Shown: positions 29,711 through 39,156, counted from the first letter of the stretch. The stretch: 64,000 bases of DNA from Betaproteobacteria bacterium (GCA_013289985.1 JABCYW010000006.1:29694-93693), one strand, 5' to 3'. Numbers and translations: made by a program. Notes: generated from the letters alone by a model not told the origin.

Positions 29711-32533
29711 TCAGTCCACCAACTCGTTCAGGAGCGCACGCGCATCGCGAAGGTCGCGGGTGCCGAAACCTTCTGTGAATCCCTCGTAGGCCGCGGCGAG
29801 CTGCGCGCGGGCTTCGACGATCCTGCCCTGCGAGCGGCGCAGGCGTGCGAGGCTCATGGCGCTGCGAAGCTCCCATGCCAAGGCTGCCTGCGAGCGCGCC
29901 ATGTCGAGGGAGCGCTGCAGCAGGGCCTCGGCGTCGACGCGTGCTGAGGAGTCGCTGCCCCGCAGGCTGTTTTCGGCGGCGGCGCGGAGGATCTCGGGGG
30001 CGCACCAGCCCACCGTGCCCGCCTCGACGCGCGCGACGCATCGCGGCGTCGCGGCCTCTTCGGCCAGGGTGCCGAGCATGTCGGCCTCGGCGGCGAGCGT
30101 TGCCGGCATGACGAGGCGTGTCCCCGCGACGTCCCCGGCCTCGCGTGCCAGCCTGGACGAGAGGATGTTCCGGTAGCTCGTGGCCCAAGACTGCCAATAG
30201 GCCTGCGAATAGCGCGCGGCCTGCCGGGTCAACTGATCGATCGATGCACGTGCCTTGGCGTGATCGCCGCTCCACAGCGCAATCGGCACGGTCGCCATCG
30301 CGAGCGCCTGGCTGAGCGCCAAGGGGTTCTCGCCGGTTGCGTGTTGCACGGCCTCGTCCGCCAGATCGGCAGCCTGATCGCTTCGCCCCTCCAGCCAGAG
30401 AATCCGCGCCCGCAGGATCCGCATTGAAACAGCGCGCGGGATATGGCCGATGTACTGTCGAAATGCGTGACCGGCAGGATAGACCAACACGCGCTGTGCA
30501 AGCCTGCTCGCGCGCGCATGGTCGCCGAGGTAGTGGCCGCTCAATGCCCGGAATCGGTCCGCGAGCAGCACGGACATCGGATCGTCCGGATCCTTCGCGA
30601 TCGCGCCGACCCTGTCGGCGAGCGCGGCGGCTGCGGGATAGTCACCCTGCCCAAATGCGTCGGAGCAGAGCCCGAACAGCACTTCGGCCTGGTGTCGCGG
30701 AGAGTCCACCCGCCCGGCGAGCTCGATCGCGCGCCCGGCGTTCTCGGCGGTCGAATATCGTTCGCCCCGGGTCATCGTGCCAAGAAACGATCGGGCCGCG
30801 CGCAGCCTGAGTTCTGCCGCCGGCTGCTCGGGAGCGAGCCTGTGCACGATCTCGAGCGCGACGTCGACTCGAGCGCGGTATTCGTCGAGCAACCCGAGTT
30901 CGTAGACCAGGTCGAGCGCGGCCACCGTCAGCGACACGGCGACGACAGGGTCGCCGTCGCCGGACGACGCCCAGTCCAGCGCGGCGCGCACGTCATCCAT
31001 CACGCGGCCATGCCTCGCGAGCCATTCGGCGATGGGCGTCGTGTCCCGCTCGACGATGGCCTTCTCGAGTACGTCGCGCAAGTGTTGCGCATGCCGCGTG
31101 CGGATTGCCCGGCGTTCGCCGCTGCCGTCCAGGCGGTCGGACGCATACGCACGTGTCGTGTAGAGCAGGCGATGGCGATGGTCGTCGTCTGTCGGGTCGA
31201 GCGCCACAAGTGACTTGCCCGTCAAGCTCAGGATGCAGTCCACGACGTCGGCAGCGCCGATGTGATCGCACGCGGCGACGCTGCTTGCCGCGTCAAGCGA
31301 AAAGCCGCTGCGGAAGACAGACAGGCGGCGCAGGACGGCGCGTTCCGACTCGGTCAGCAGCGCGTGGCTCCATTCGAGAAGGGCCAGCAGCGTGCGGTGT
31401 CGCGGGAGCGCGGTGCGGCGGCCACGCGTCAACACGCTGAACATGTCCGACAAGCGGTTCGCGACGCCTTCAAGGCCCAGCTCATGGACACGGCCCGCCG
31501 CCAGCTCGATGGCGAGTGGCATGCCGTCCAGCCGACGACACAGGGCACAGACAACGTGCAGGTTGGCAGGCGTGAGCGAGAAGTCGGACGCGGTGGCGGC
31601 CGCGCGTTCGACGAAGAGCTGCACCGCCGATTGGCGCAGCGCCTCGTCGACCGTCAGTGTGTCGGAGACCGCGGGCACAGCGAGCGCCGCGAGACGGTGC
31701 ACCCATTCCCCTTCTGCCTCCAGAGCTTCGCGACTCGTCGCGAGGATACGGACATTCGGCGCCGATTTCAGGACACGCTCGGCCAGCTCGGCGACGGCAT
31801 GGATCACGTGCTCGCAATTGTCCAGCACGATCAGCATGCTGCTCTCGCGCAGGAAGGCCTCGAGCGCAGGCCATGGATTGCCGGACGCGTCGTTCACGCC
31901 GATTGCCTGGGCGACGGCTGCCGGAACGCGTGCGGGGTCGGACAGCGGCGCGAGATCGACAAAGTGCACGCCGTCGGAATGCGCGCCGAGCCGGGCCCCG
32001 GCCACGGCCAGGGCCACGGTCGTCTTGCCCATGCCACCGGCCCCGACGATCGAGACGAGTCGACGCGTCGCAAGCTGCGCGGTGATCGCGGCGACGGCTT
32101 CTGAGCGCCCGATCATCCGGGTCAGTCGCAGCGGTAGCCTGCTTCGAGCAAGCCCTGGCAAAGGGTCGCTCGGTCGCCCCTGTTCGTCGTCGAACAGTGG
32201 CGTGACGGGCGCCACGAAGCAGTAGCCCCGGCCCGGAATCGTCGCGATGAAGCGCGCGCCGTCACGCCCGTCCTTCAACACCCTGCGTAGCGCTGAGACG
32301 TGGACCCGCAGGCTGGTCTCCTCGACGATCGTCCGCGGCCAGACGTGGGCCTCGATCTGCTCGCGGCTGATCACCTCGCCCGATTTCTCGACCAACGTCA
32401 ACAACAGGTCGAAGGCTCGCCCGCCCAGGCGAACCGGCAGCCCGTGCTCGAGAAGTACTTGCTCGGCGCCTCGCAGGACGAAGGCGCCGAAGGCAAATGC
32501 ACCAGGACGAGAGAGGGTCTCCTTCGAAGTCAT
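29711..32533 (-). CDS. Winged-helix / P-loop ATPase transcription regulator (paralogue C)
   Basis: This 940-residue member of the same family has a winged helix at about 12-110 (GRAFDLLLTLVEKSGEVISREQIEAHVWPRTIVEETSLRVHVSALRRVL; GRGYCFVAP), Walker A GAGGMGKTT (164-172), Walker B LIVLDNCEHV, ATSREALEAEGEWVHRL, and a long helical C-terminus with GTVGWCAPEILRAAAE. It starts opposite the lipoprotein hydrolase gene, with a 109-base divergent promoter region between them, and lies 123 bases upstream of the TonB receptor on the same strand. It is a natural candidate to control both the receptor and the hydrolase. Confidence 0.88.
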   Translation of the reverse strand: MTSKETLSRPGAFAFGAFVLRGAEQVLLEHGLPVRLGGRAFDLLLTLVEKSGEVISREQIEAHVWPRTIVEETSLRVHVSALRRVLKDGRDGARFIATIPGRGYCFVAPVTPLFDDEQGRPSDPLPGLARSRLPLRLTRMIGRSEAVAAITAQLATRRLVSIVGAGGMGKTTVALAVAGARLGAHSDGVHFVDLAPLSDPARVPAAVAQAIGVNDASGNPWPALEAFLRESSMLIVLDNCEHVIHAVAELAERVLKSAPNVRILATSREALEAEGEWVHRLAALAVPAVSDTLTVDEALRQSAVQLFVERAAATASDFSLTPANLHVVCALCRRLDGMPLAIELAAGRVHELGLEGVANRLSDMFSVLTRGRRTALPRHRTLLALLEWSHALLTESERAVLRRLSVFRSGFSLDAASSVAACDHIGAADVVDCILSLTGKSLVALDPTDDDHRHRLLYTTRAYASDRLDGSGERRAIRTRHAQHLRDVLEKAIVERDTTPIAEWLARHGRVMDDVRAALDWASSGDGDPVVAVSLTVAALDLVYELGLLDEYRARVDVALEIVHRLAPEQPAAELRLRAARSFLGTMTRGERYSTAENAGRAIELAGRVDSPRHQAEVLFGLCSDAFGQGDYPAAAALADRVGAIAKDPDDPMSVLLADRFRALSGHYLGDHARASRLAQRVLVYPAGHAFRQYIGHIPRAVSMRILRARILWLEGRSDQAADLADEAVQHATGENPLALSQALAMATVPIALWSGDHAKARASIDQLTRQAARYSQAYWQSWATSYRNILSSRLAREAGDVAGTRLVMPATLAAEADMLGTLAEEAATPRCVARVEAGTVGWCAPEILRAAAENSLRGSDSSARVDAEALLQRSLDMARSQAALAWELRSAMSLARLRRSQGRIVEARAQLAAAYEGFTEGFGTRDLRDARALLNELVD

Positions 32534-32642
32534 CGATCCGGTATCTCTTTCACAGGAATTTACGGAGATTCACTCGCCCGCGAGCACGAGGACCTTCATT
32601 CTGAATTTTGTCCATTCCGCCGTCCTCGCACAAGGAGAAGGT

Positions 32643-33695
32643 ATGTTCAAGGCATTGCCGGGATCTCGTCCGTCGGCACGCAAGGCATCGGTCCGCGCAT
32701 GGGGCAGGCCGCTGATGGGTCTCGCTGTGCTGCTCGCCGGATGCAGCGGCACCGCGAACGCTTCACCGACGCTGTCGCCCGCCGGTGGTGAGACCGCGAT
32801 CTCCGCCGCTTCGGCCCCGGCCGAACAGAGGTTCTTCCATCGGAAAGTCGAGGTCAATGGCGTGCGACTCCACGTCGTCACCACGGGCAGCGGGCCACCG
32901 GTCGTGCTGCTGCACGGCTGGGCCGAAACCTGGGCCACCTGGCGGCTCGTGATGCCGCGCCTCGCCGCCGCCGGCTATACCGTCGTTGTGCCTGACTTGC
33001 GCGGCTTCGGGGACTCGAGCAAGCCATCTTCCGGCTACGACAAGAAGACGGTTGCGACGGACGTGGTCGCCTTGATGCAGGCGCTCGGCCACGAACGCTT
33101 CTATGTCGCCGGCCATGATCTCGGCGCCCAGGTTGCCTACGCGCTGGCGCGGTTCCACGCCCCGCAGGTCGAAGCGGTGGCGCTGCTCGACGCGCCGGTC
33201 GCCGGCATCCCGCCCTGGGACGAATTGAAGGCCTCGCCGCGACTCTGGCATTGGACGTTCTACAACGTGCCCGACCTGCCCGAGACCCTGATCTCGGGTC
33301 ACGAGCGGGTGTACTTCTCCTGGTTCCATCGACAGTCCGCGGTCGACACCGAGGCTGCCGACAGCGACCTCGACGAGATCGTCGCTGCCTATTCCCAGCC
33401 GGGTGCGCTGAGGGCTGGCCTCGCCTGGTTCCGGGCCTTCGACCAGGACGCGCACGACAACGCCGGCTTCGCGCAGGCTCTGCTGGGCATGCCGGTGCTC
33501 GCGTTGGGCGGCGCTGGCGGCAATGGCGACATCCCGTTGCGACAGATGAAGCTCGCGGCGCGCCAGGTCGAGGGCGGCGTCATCGCGGACTGCGGGCACT
33601 GGATTCCGACGGAGCGTCCGGCGGAACTGGCGGCGCGCCTCGCGGATTTCTTCACCAGGTCGCGTGCGGCCGCCGACGCGCTCACGGCGCCGTGA
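32643..33695 (+). CDS. alpha/beta-hydrolase lipoprotein, epoxide hydrolase/dehalogenase type
   Basis: Starts at the ATG at 32643 with AAGGAG just upstream; 350 residues. The N-terminus is an export signal ending in the lipobox VLLAGC (Cys about 37), so the enzyme is probably anchored in the envelope. Catalytic landmarks are the oxyanion loop LLHGWAETWATW, the nucleophile elbow GHDLGAQ with Asp rather than Ser (as in epoxide hydrolases and haloalkane dehalogenases), and the final His in CGHWIPTE. It is divergent from regulator C and convergent with a clear paralogue, sharing GYDKK, GIPPWD and SRLWHW-like motifs. The two stops overlap by 14 bases. The substrate is unknown. Confidence 0.85.
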   Translation: MFKALPGSRPSARKASVRAWGRPLMGLAVLLAGCSGTANASPTLSPAGGETAISAASAPAEQRFFHRKVEVNGVRLHVVTTGSGPPVVLLHGWAETWATWRLVMPRLAAAGYTVVVPDLRGFGDSSKPSSGYDKKTVATDVVALMQALGHERFYVAGHDLGAQVAYALARFHAPQVEAVALLDAPVAGIPPWDELKASPRLWHWTFYNVPDLPETLISGHERVYFSWFHRQSAVDTEAADSDLDEIVAAYSQPGALRAGLAWFRAFDQDAHDNAGFAQALLGMPVLALGGAGGNGDIPLRQMKLAARQVEGGVIADCGHWIPTERPAELAARLADFFTRSRAAADALTAP

Positions 33696-34608
33696 GGAAC
33701 CCGTCGATCAGGTGGATCGTCGCCTGCGGCGCTTCCTCCATGAGCCAGTGGCCGGCGTTCGGCACGACTGCCTCCTGAACATTCGTCGCCGCGTTGCGCA
33801 TCACGCCCGCCATGTTGGCGCCGAAGGACTTCTCGCCGCCGACGGCCAGCACGGGCATGGGCAGCTTGTTCCTTGAGAACGCGATGTTGTCGGCGACGTC
33901 CTTGGCGGCTATCGTGTTGAACTGCGCGAACGCCGCCCTCATTGCGCCGGGCTGTGCATAAATCCCGGCGTAGTGGCGACGCGTCGCCTCGTCGATCTTG
34001 GTGGGATCACCGGCGAACTCGTTCCAGAAGCGATCCAGGTAGATGCGCTCGCGGCCGGCGACCAGCCGCTCGGCGTTCGGGCCGCCGAAGTTGAAGTGCC
34101 ACAGCGCCGGACTGAGAATGATCTGATCCCACGGCGGGATGCCCGGTACCGGCGCGTCCATCACGACGAGCTTGTCGGTCTTGTCCGGATAGCTCGCGGC
34201 GTAGGCGTAGGCCACCATCGTGCCGATGTCGTGGCCGACGACCGCGGAATGATCCTGACCGAGCGCGGTGACGACGGCGCGCATGTCGCCCGCCTGCGAC
34301 TTCTTGTCGTAGCCGCTGGTTGCCTTCGAGGAACGGCCCATGCCGCGCAGGTCCGGCACGATGACGGTGTGCGTCTTCGCGAGATCGGTGGCGAGCGGAC
34401 CCCACATGTCGCCCGTGTCGCCAAAGCCGTGGATCAACAGCACGGCCGGGCCCGAGCCGCCGGTGCGCACGAAGATCTGTGCGCCATCCTGCATGGCGAT
34501 CGTGCGCGTCGTGAAGCCCGCAGGCAGCGTCGGCTCCGCTGCCGTCGCGGTGCCGGCGCAGAAGACAGCCAGGGCCATTGACCAGATGAGTGCGGTACGT
34601 CTTTTCAT
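33682..34608 (-). CDS. Secreted alpha/beta-hydrolase, epoxide hydrolase/dehalogenase type
   Basis: 308 residues with a Sec signal peptide (about 1-23, ending TATA-AEP) and no lipobox, so it is periplasmic or secreted. It has the same architecture as the convergent lipoprotein gene: LLIHGFGDTGDMW, PDLRGMGRSSKATSGYDKKSQ, Asp nucleophile in VVGHDIGTMVAY, MDAPVPGIPPWDQI, and the last His in PNAGHWLMEE. The Asp nucleophile points to C-O or C-halogen bond hydrolysis through a covalent ester. It lies behind the LuxR-type gene and paralogue D on the same strand, so it may be the end of that operon. Confidence 0.87.
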   Translation of the reverse strand: MKRRTALIWSMALAVFCAGTATAAEPTLPAGFTTRTIAMQDGAQIFVRTGGSGPAVLLIHGFGDTGDMWGPLATDLAKTHTVIVPDLRGMGRSSKATSGYDKKSQAGDMRAVVTALGQDHSAVVGHDIGTMVAYAYAASYPDKTDKLVVMDAPVPGIPPWDQIILSPALWHFNFGGPNAERLVAGRERIYLDRFWNEFAGDPTKIDEATRRHYAGIYAQPGAMRAAFAQFNTIAAKDVADNIAFSRNKLPMPVLAVGGEKSFGANMAGVMRNAATNVQEAVVPNAGHWLMEEAPQATIHLIDGFLTAP

Positions 34609-34713
34609 GTCGATTCCTTGGGTGCGTTGAAGGGGGCGGTACTTGCGTTTCGCAAGCCCGTCGTCGCCGTGTGTTTCGGCGTTGGAGAACTCCGTGAGGA
34701 ATACGCGGTCGAA

Positions 34714-35454
34714 TCACGCGGACTCGAGCGCGGCGTCATTGGTGCGCAGCGACAGCGCGTGGCGCGCGAACGCGCCGGCGCCGACGGCCCTGGGCGCGAT
34801 CGGTCCGCCCAGCTCGTCGTCATCGATCTCGAGCAGGCCGCGCCGCTCCGCAACCGCCGCGACTTCCGTGCGACTCGTTGCGTCGAGCTTCTGGAAAATC
34901 GCCTTCAGGTGCGACTTCACCGTGCCGATGGAGATGTCCAGCATCCGCGCGATGATCTTGTTGCGATGGCCTTCCGCGAGCAGGCGCAGCACGTCCGTTT
35001 CGCGTGCTGTCAGGACGTCGCAGGCCACGCTGTCCGCGAGCCGACGTGCCGCGACGGCGCCGACGTGACGCATGCCGAAGTGCAACGCTCGCACGCCATC
35101 GACAAGTTCCTCCAGGCGGCAGCCGACGATCAGGTAGCCGCGCGCCCCTTGTTCGAGGGCCCGCCGGATGTCCTGCAGGCTCTTGCGCCCGGTGACGATC
35201 AGCACGTTGGGGATAGTCTGGCGCCTGTCCGCGTCGCCGGAACGGGCGAGCGCGATGAGGGACAGGCCCTCGTCATAGTCGGTGACCACGACATCGCCGG
35301 CGCCGACCTCCGGCCGGCCTGACCCGCCACGCGTGAACGCGGAGGGGACGGCCAGTTCGAAGTCTGGCTGTACTCCGAGTGTCGCGGCCAGGCCCGCGGC
35401 CACGAGTGGATCGCTGTGGCGGATGTATATCTTGATGGATTCGAACGCGCGCAT
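34714..35454 (-). CDS. LuxR/NarL-type regulator with degenerate receiver
   Basis: 246 residues from the ATG at 35454, which has AGGGG 7-8 bases upstream. Residues 140-205 are a LuxR-type helix-turn-helix (LTARETDVLRLLAEGHRNKIIARMLDISIGTVKSHLKAIFQKL). The N-terminus looks like a NarL receiver but is eroded. The acidic pair is HSD, a candidate phospho-Asp survives in VVVTDYD, and the invariant Lys of GYLLK is replaced (GYLIVG). Phosphorylation control is therefore doubtful. No kinase gene is adjacent. It sits between paralogue D and the secreted hydrolase on the same strand. Confidence 0.82.
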   Translation of the reverse strand: MRAFESIKIYIRHSDPLVAAGLAATLGVQPDFELAVPSAFTRGGSGRPEVGAGDVVVTDYDEGLSLIALARSGDADRRQTIPNVLIVTGRKSLQDIRRALEQGARGYLIVGCRLEELVDGVRALHFGMRHVGAVAARRLADSVACDVLTARETDVLRLLAEGHRNKIIARMLDISIGTVKSHLKAIFQKLDATSRTEVAAVAERRGLLEIDDDELGGPIAPRAVGAGAFARHALSLRTNDAALESA

Positions 35455-35623
35455 GGCATCCCCTCTCGCACTGGTGGGCGATGCCGAAACGGCCGCCCCG
35501 CTGTGAGCCAAGGTTCGCGCAGGTGCCGCAAACAGGCGAGTGAATTAGCGCTAATGTTCGTGAAGGCACCGCACGACGCCCACACCAGGATTCACATCCC
35601 GGCCGCCGTGCGAGGGGCTCGCG

Positions 35624-38452
35624 TCACGTGGAGGCCAGCAGGTCGCGCGCTGCAACCAGGTCAGCCGTGTCCAGGCCCTCGCTGAAGCTGGACAGGACCG
35701 CGGCCAACAGTTCGCTGGCTTCGGCGTGGTTACCGGTCCGATGCGACCGGCTGAGCCTCAGCAAGCTCATCGCGCAACGCAGTTCCCAGGCGACTGCACC
35801 CTGTCGGTGCGCGAGATCCTTGGCGCGGAGAAAGATCGCCTCGGCCTCCAGGGCTGCCTCCGCGACGTCACGCCGCAGCAACTGCTCGCCCCGTGCACGC
35901 AAGATCTCCGGGGCGCACCAGCCGGTCACGCCGTCCAAGGCGCGAGCGAGCGTATCGCTGTCGACCCAACCCTCGATGAGCGTCGCCACGCAATCGAACT
36001 CCTTCGCGTTGGTCGTGTGAGCGAGGAGCCCGTCGACGGCGTCGATCCCGCCGGCCCCCGACGCCCCATGCGATCTGCGGACCTCGAGCGCAACCTCGAA
36101 GCTGCGGGCCCACGATGCCCAGTAGTCGGACGCGTTGTCCACCGCGACCGTCTTCAGGCGAGCGACGAGCGCCCGCGCGGCGGAATCGTCGCCTCGCCAG
36201 AACGCGATCGGGCAGGCCGCCACGCCCAGGCTTTGCGTGAGCGGGATCGGCCCGGCGTTCGCGGCGATGTCGACGCACTCGGCGGCCATCTTCGCGGCCT
36301 GGTCGGGGCAGCCCTCGAGCCAGAGGATGCGCGACAGCAGGATACGCATGGAGACCGCACGCGGAACCGGCGTCGTGTAGCCGGGCGGCATGTGAATGGA
36401 CGGGTGGCGCATGACACGCTCCGCGAGCGTCCGCGCCGATGCATGGTCGCCCAGGAAGTGCCGCGCCTGGGCGAGCAGCCGGTCCGAAAGCAGGATGGCC
36501 GGTGGATCGACTACTTGGCGCGCGAGCTCGCGGACGCGCTCGGCGGCGGCGCAGGCCGTCGGGTAGTCTCCCGTGCCGAAGGCGCCGACCCATCGACTGT
36601 ATTGCGCCGTGATCTCGTAGCGCGGCTCGGAAAGCTGCGTGGAGAGCTCGAGCGCACGACCGAACACGGTTGGCTGCGCAAATCGTTGCCGTGTGGATGC
36701 GCCGCTGCGAAAGCACAGCGCCGTGGTCAGGCGCAGCTCGAGAAGCGGCTGCGGAGGCGACAGCAAATGCACCTGGATGAGCGCGCGCTCGATGAGCTCG
36801 TGGAATTCGTCCAGCAAGCCGAGCTCGTAGACCAGCTGTACGGCCGCCGCCGTGAGTGCGGCACCCAGCGCCGGATCGCCGTCATTCGAGAAGCACCATT
36901 CGAGCGCGGCGCGGATATCGTCGATGGCCGGGCCGTAGAGGGCCGTCCATTGCTCGCGCGCCATCGTGTCCCAGTCGGACTCGGCGTTTGTCGTCAGGTC
37001 GCGCAGGTGTTCCGCATGGCGTCTGAAAACGCGGGCTGCGTCGTTGCCTTGCATCAGCCGCTCGAAGGCATAGGCGCGCGTGACGTCCAGTGAACGGTAG
37101 CGGATCACGTCGGTGCCGGTGTCCATGGCCAGCAGCGACTTTGCCGCCAGGTTCATCACGCACTCGACGACCGCGGCCGCATCCATCCCGTCGTCCGCAG
37201 TGACCGCGATCGCCGCTTCCAGCGTGAAGGCCGACTTGAAGGCGGCGAGGCGCTCGAAGACTCGTTGCTCGCTCGGAGAAAGCAACGCGTAGCTCCAGTC
37301 CAGCATGGCCGCCAGCGTGCGGTGGCGCGGCGAAGCGGTGCGGCGTCCGCGGGTCAGCAGTTGCAAGCTGTCCTCGAGACGTGCCGCCAGGCCGTGCACG
37401 CCGAGCGCCTCCACGCGCGCCGCTGCAAGCTCGATGGCCAAGGGGATGCCGTCGAGCCGGCGGCAGACCTCGCAGAGCACGGGGGTCGATTCGTCGGAGA
37501 GCTCGAACGTGTCCGAGGTCCCCATCGCGCGCTGGACAAAGAGCTCGATGGCCGGAAAGGTCATGGCCTCGACGGCCGACAGTTCGCCGACCGTCGGCGG
37601 CATCTCGAGCGGACCGAGGCGATAGACCCATTCGCCTTCGGCGTTCAGCGGCTCGCGGCTGGTTGCGAGCACGCTCACGCCGGCGGCCCGGCGCAGCACA
37701 CCCTCGGCCAGGGCGGCTGCCGCATCGATGACATGCTCGCAGTTGTCCAGCACCAGCAATACCTTCTTGTCGCCGAGGAACGCGATCAGCGCGGAAAGCG
37801 AATCGTTGACCGGCACGGAGATCTGCAGCGCGGTCGCGAGCGTCGTGGGCAGCCATTGCGGGTCGACGACGGGAGCGAAGTCCACGAAGCGCACGCCGTC
37901 CGGGAACGATCCGAGCAGTTCTTCAGCGGCGGCGAGCGCGAGCGTGGTCTTGCCGATGCCACCCGAGCCTGCGATGGTGACGAAGCGGCGCAACGGCACC
38001 AAGGCGGTCAACGCGGCGACGGCTTCGGCGCGGCCGATCATCGAGGTCAGGCGGACGGGGAGGTTGTGCGAGCGCGGGGCTGTCGCTTCACCATGCGAAG
38101 CCTGCGGGGCGTGTGCGCGCTGCACCGGTGCGACGAAGCAGTAGCCACGCCCCGGCACGTTGGTGATGAAGCGTGCCCCCTGGTGGCCGTCCCCGAGCGC
38201 CTTGCGCAACGCGGAGACGTGCGCCCGCAGGCTGGTCTCCTCGACGATCGTCCGGGGCCACACGCAAGCCTCGAGTTCCTCGCGGCTGACGACTTCGCCT
38301 GCGCGTTCGACGAGCGCCGTCAACAGGTCGAACGCACGGCTGCCCAGGCGCACCGGCTTGTCGCCTTCGTACAGCTGCTTGCGCATCCTGAAGAGTCGAA
38401 ACGGGCCGAACGCGAGCGGCTGCTCCGAGCGTTCTCCTGCGCTGTCGGTCAT
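35624..38452 (-). CDS. Winged-helix / P-loop ATPase transcription regulator (paralogue D)
   Basis: 942 residues from the ATG at 38452. Winged helix about 12-110 (SRAFDLLTALVERAGEVVSREELEACVWPRTIVEETSLRAHVSALRKAL; GRGYCFVAP), Walker A GSGGIGKTT (162-170), Walker B VLLVLDNCEHV, ATSREPLNAEGEWVYRL, and a helical C-terminus with GVTGWCAPEILRARGE. It is nearest to paralogues B and C. It heads a minus-strand run with the LuxR-type regulator and the secreted hydrolase, and is divergent from a small membrane protein gene. The 188-base divergent gap contains three mutually complementary hairpin arms. Confidence 0.88.
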   Translation of the reverse strand: MTDSAGERSEQPLAFGPFRLFRMRKQLYEGDKPVRLGSRAFDLLTALVERAGEVVSREELEACVWPRTIVEETSLRAHVSALRKALGDGHQGARFITNVPGRGYCFVAPVQRAHAPQASHGEATAPRSHNLPVRLTSMIGRAEAVAALTALVPLRRFVTIAGSGGIGKTTLALAAAEELLGSFPDGVRFVDFAPVVDPQWLPTTLATALQISVPVNDSLSALIAFLGDKKVLLVLDNCEHVIDAAAALAEGVLRRAAGVSVLATSREPLNAEGEWVYRLGPLEMPPTVGELSAVEAMTFPAIELFVQRAMGTSDTFELSDESTPVLCEVCRRLDGIPLAIELAAARVEALGVHGLAARLEDSLQLLTRGRRTASPRHRTLAAMLDWSYALLSPSEQRVFERLAAFKSAFTLEAAIAVTADDGMDAAAVVECVMNLAAKSLLAMDTGTDVIRYRSLDVTRAYAFERLMQGNDAARVFRRHAEHLRDLTTNAESDWDTMAREQWTALYGPAIDDIRAALEWCFSNDGDPALGAALTAAAVQLVYELGLLDEFHELIERALIQVHLLSPPQPLLELRLTTALCFRSGASTRQRFAQPTVFGRALELSTQLSEPRYEITAQYSRWVGAFGTGDYPTACAAAERVRELARQVVDPPAILLSDRLLAQARHFLGDHASARTLAERVMRHPSIHMPPGYTTPVPRAVSMRILLSRILWLEGCPDQAAKMAAECVDIAANAGPIPLTQSLGVAACPIAFWRGDDSAARALVARLKTVAVDNASDYWASWARSFEVALEVRRSHGASGAGGIDAVDGLLAHTTNAKEFDCVATLIEGWVDSDTLARALDGVTGWCAPEILRARGEQLLRRDVAEAALEAEAIFLRAKDLAHRQGAVAWELRCAMSLLRLSRSHRTGNHAEASELLAAVLSSFSEGLDTADLVAARDLLAST

Positions 38453-38527
38453 GCCTTGCACCCCACCTTTGGCCTCCGTGGCGCTGCCCGGGTGGGCGAG
38501 CGCCGCAAATTGACGAAGCGATCGTAC

Positions 38528-38556
38528 CCCTCCGGTGGTGGAGGGCGGTTCCCTCC
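38528..38556. promoter_or_regulatory. Alternative hairpin arms CCCTCC / GGAGGG / CCCTCC
   Basis: Three 6-base arms occur in a row: CCCTCC at 38528-38533, GGAGGG at 38540-38545 and CCCTCC at 38551-38556. The middle arm can pair with either neighbour, so two exclusive hairpins are possible in RNA. They lie between the divergent starts of paralogue D and the small membrane protein. A leader-control role is speculative. Confidence 0.25.
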
Positions 38557-38640
38557 AACGGGATTGGACGTTCGTCGCTTCGACCGGGAGGATGGCTTGG
38601 GACACGATCCCGCGAAACACCTCTCACCCAGGAGATAGAC

Positions 38641-39156
38641 ATGCTCGGACTCACCCCACTCGGAACCATCCACACCTTGATCAGCCTGATTGCCGTGATC
38701 ACCGGCTTCGCCGCCGTGATCCGGGACAGGCGAATCGATCCGTCCAACGGCCTCGGCCGAACCTACCTGATCGCGACCGTGGTCACGTGCCTGACCGCGC
38801 TCGGAATCTTCCAGCACGGTGGCTTTGGCAAACCGCATGCGTTGGCGATCATCACGCTGGTCGTGCTCGGTGTCGCGGGCGTGGCGCGCCGGACGTCGCT
38901 GTTCGGCGGTACCGCGCGGTACGTCGAGACGGTCGGCTATTCGGCGACGCTGTTCTTCCACATGGTCCCGGCCGTTGCCGAGACGGCGACGCGGCTTCCT
39001 CCGGGTGCCCCGTGGGCGGCGAGTCCGGATGCGCCCGTCGTGCAATCCATCACTGCCGCGTTGTTCGTGGTCTTCCTGCTTGGGGCCGCACTTCAGGTGC
39101 GCAGACTCCGCGCAAGCGGACCAGCGATCCGGATCGTACCGACGATCGAGCTTTGA
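38641..39156 (+). CDS. Small integral membrane protein, unknown function
   Basis: 171 residues with a clear CAGGAGA ribosome site before the ATG. I see four hydrophobic segments: about 8-26 (IHTLISLIAVITGFAAVI), 42-60 (TYLIATVVTCLTALGIF), 66-82, and 135-153 (ITAALFVVFLLGAAL). The loop between the third and fourth contains GYSATLFFHMVPAVAETATRLP. The topology recalls small DUF-type membrane proteins of Burkholderiales, but I do not recognise a named family. It is divergent from paralogue D and 61 bases upstream of the antitoxin-like gene on the same strand. Confidence 0.7.
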   Translation: MLGLTPLGTIHTLISLIAVITGFAAVIRDRRIDPSNGLGRTYLIATVVTCLTALGIFQHGGFGKPHALAIITLVVLGVAGVARRTSLFGGTARYVETVGYSATLFFHMVPAVAETATRLPPGAPWAASPDAPVVQSITAALFVVFLLGAALQVRRLRASGPAIRIVPTIEL

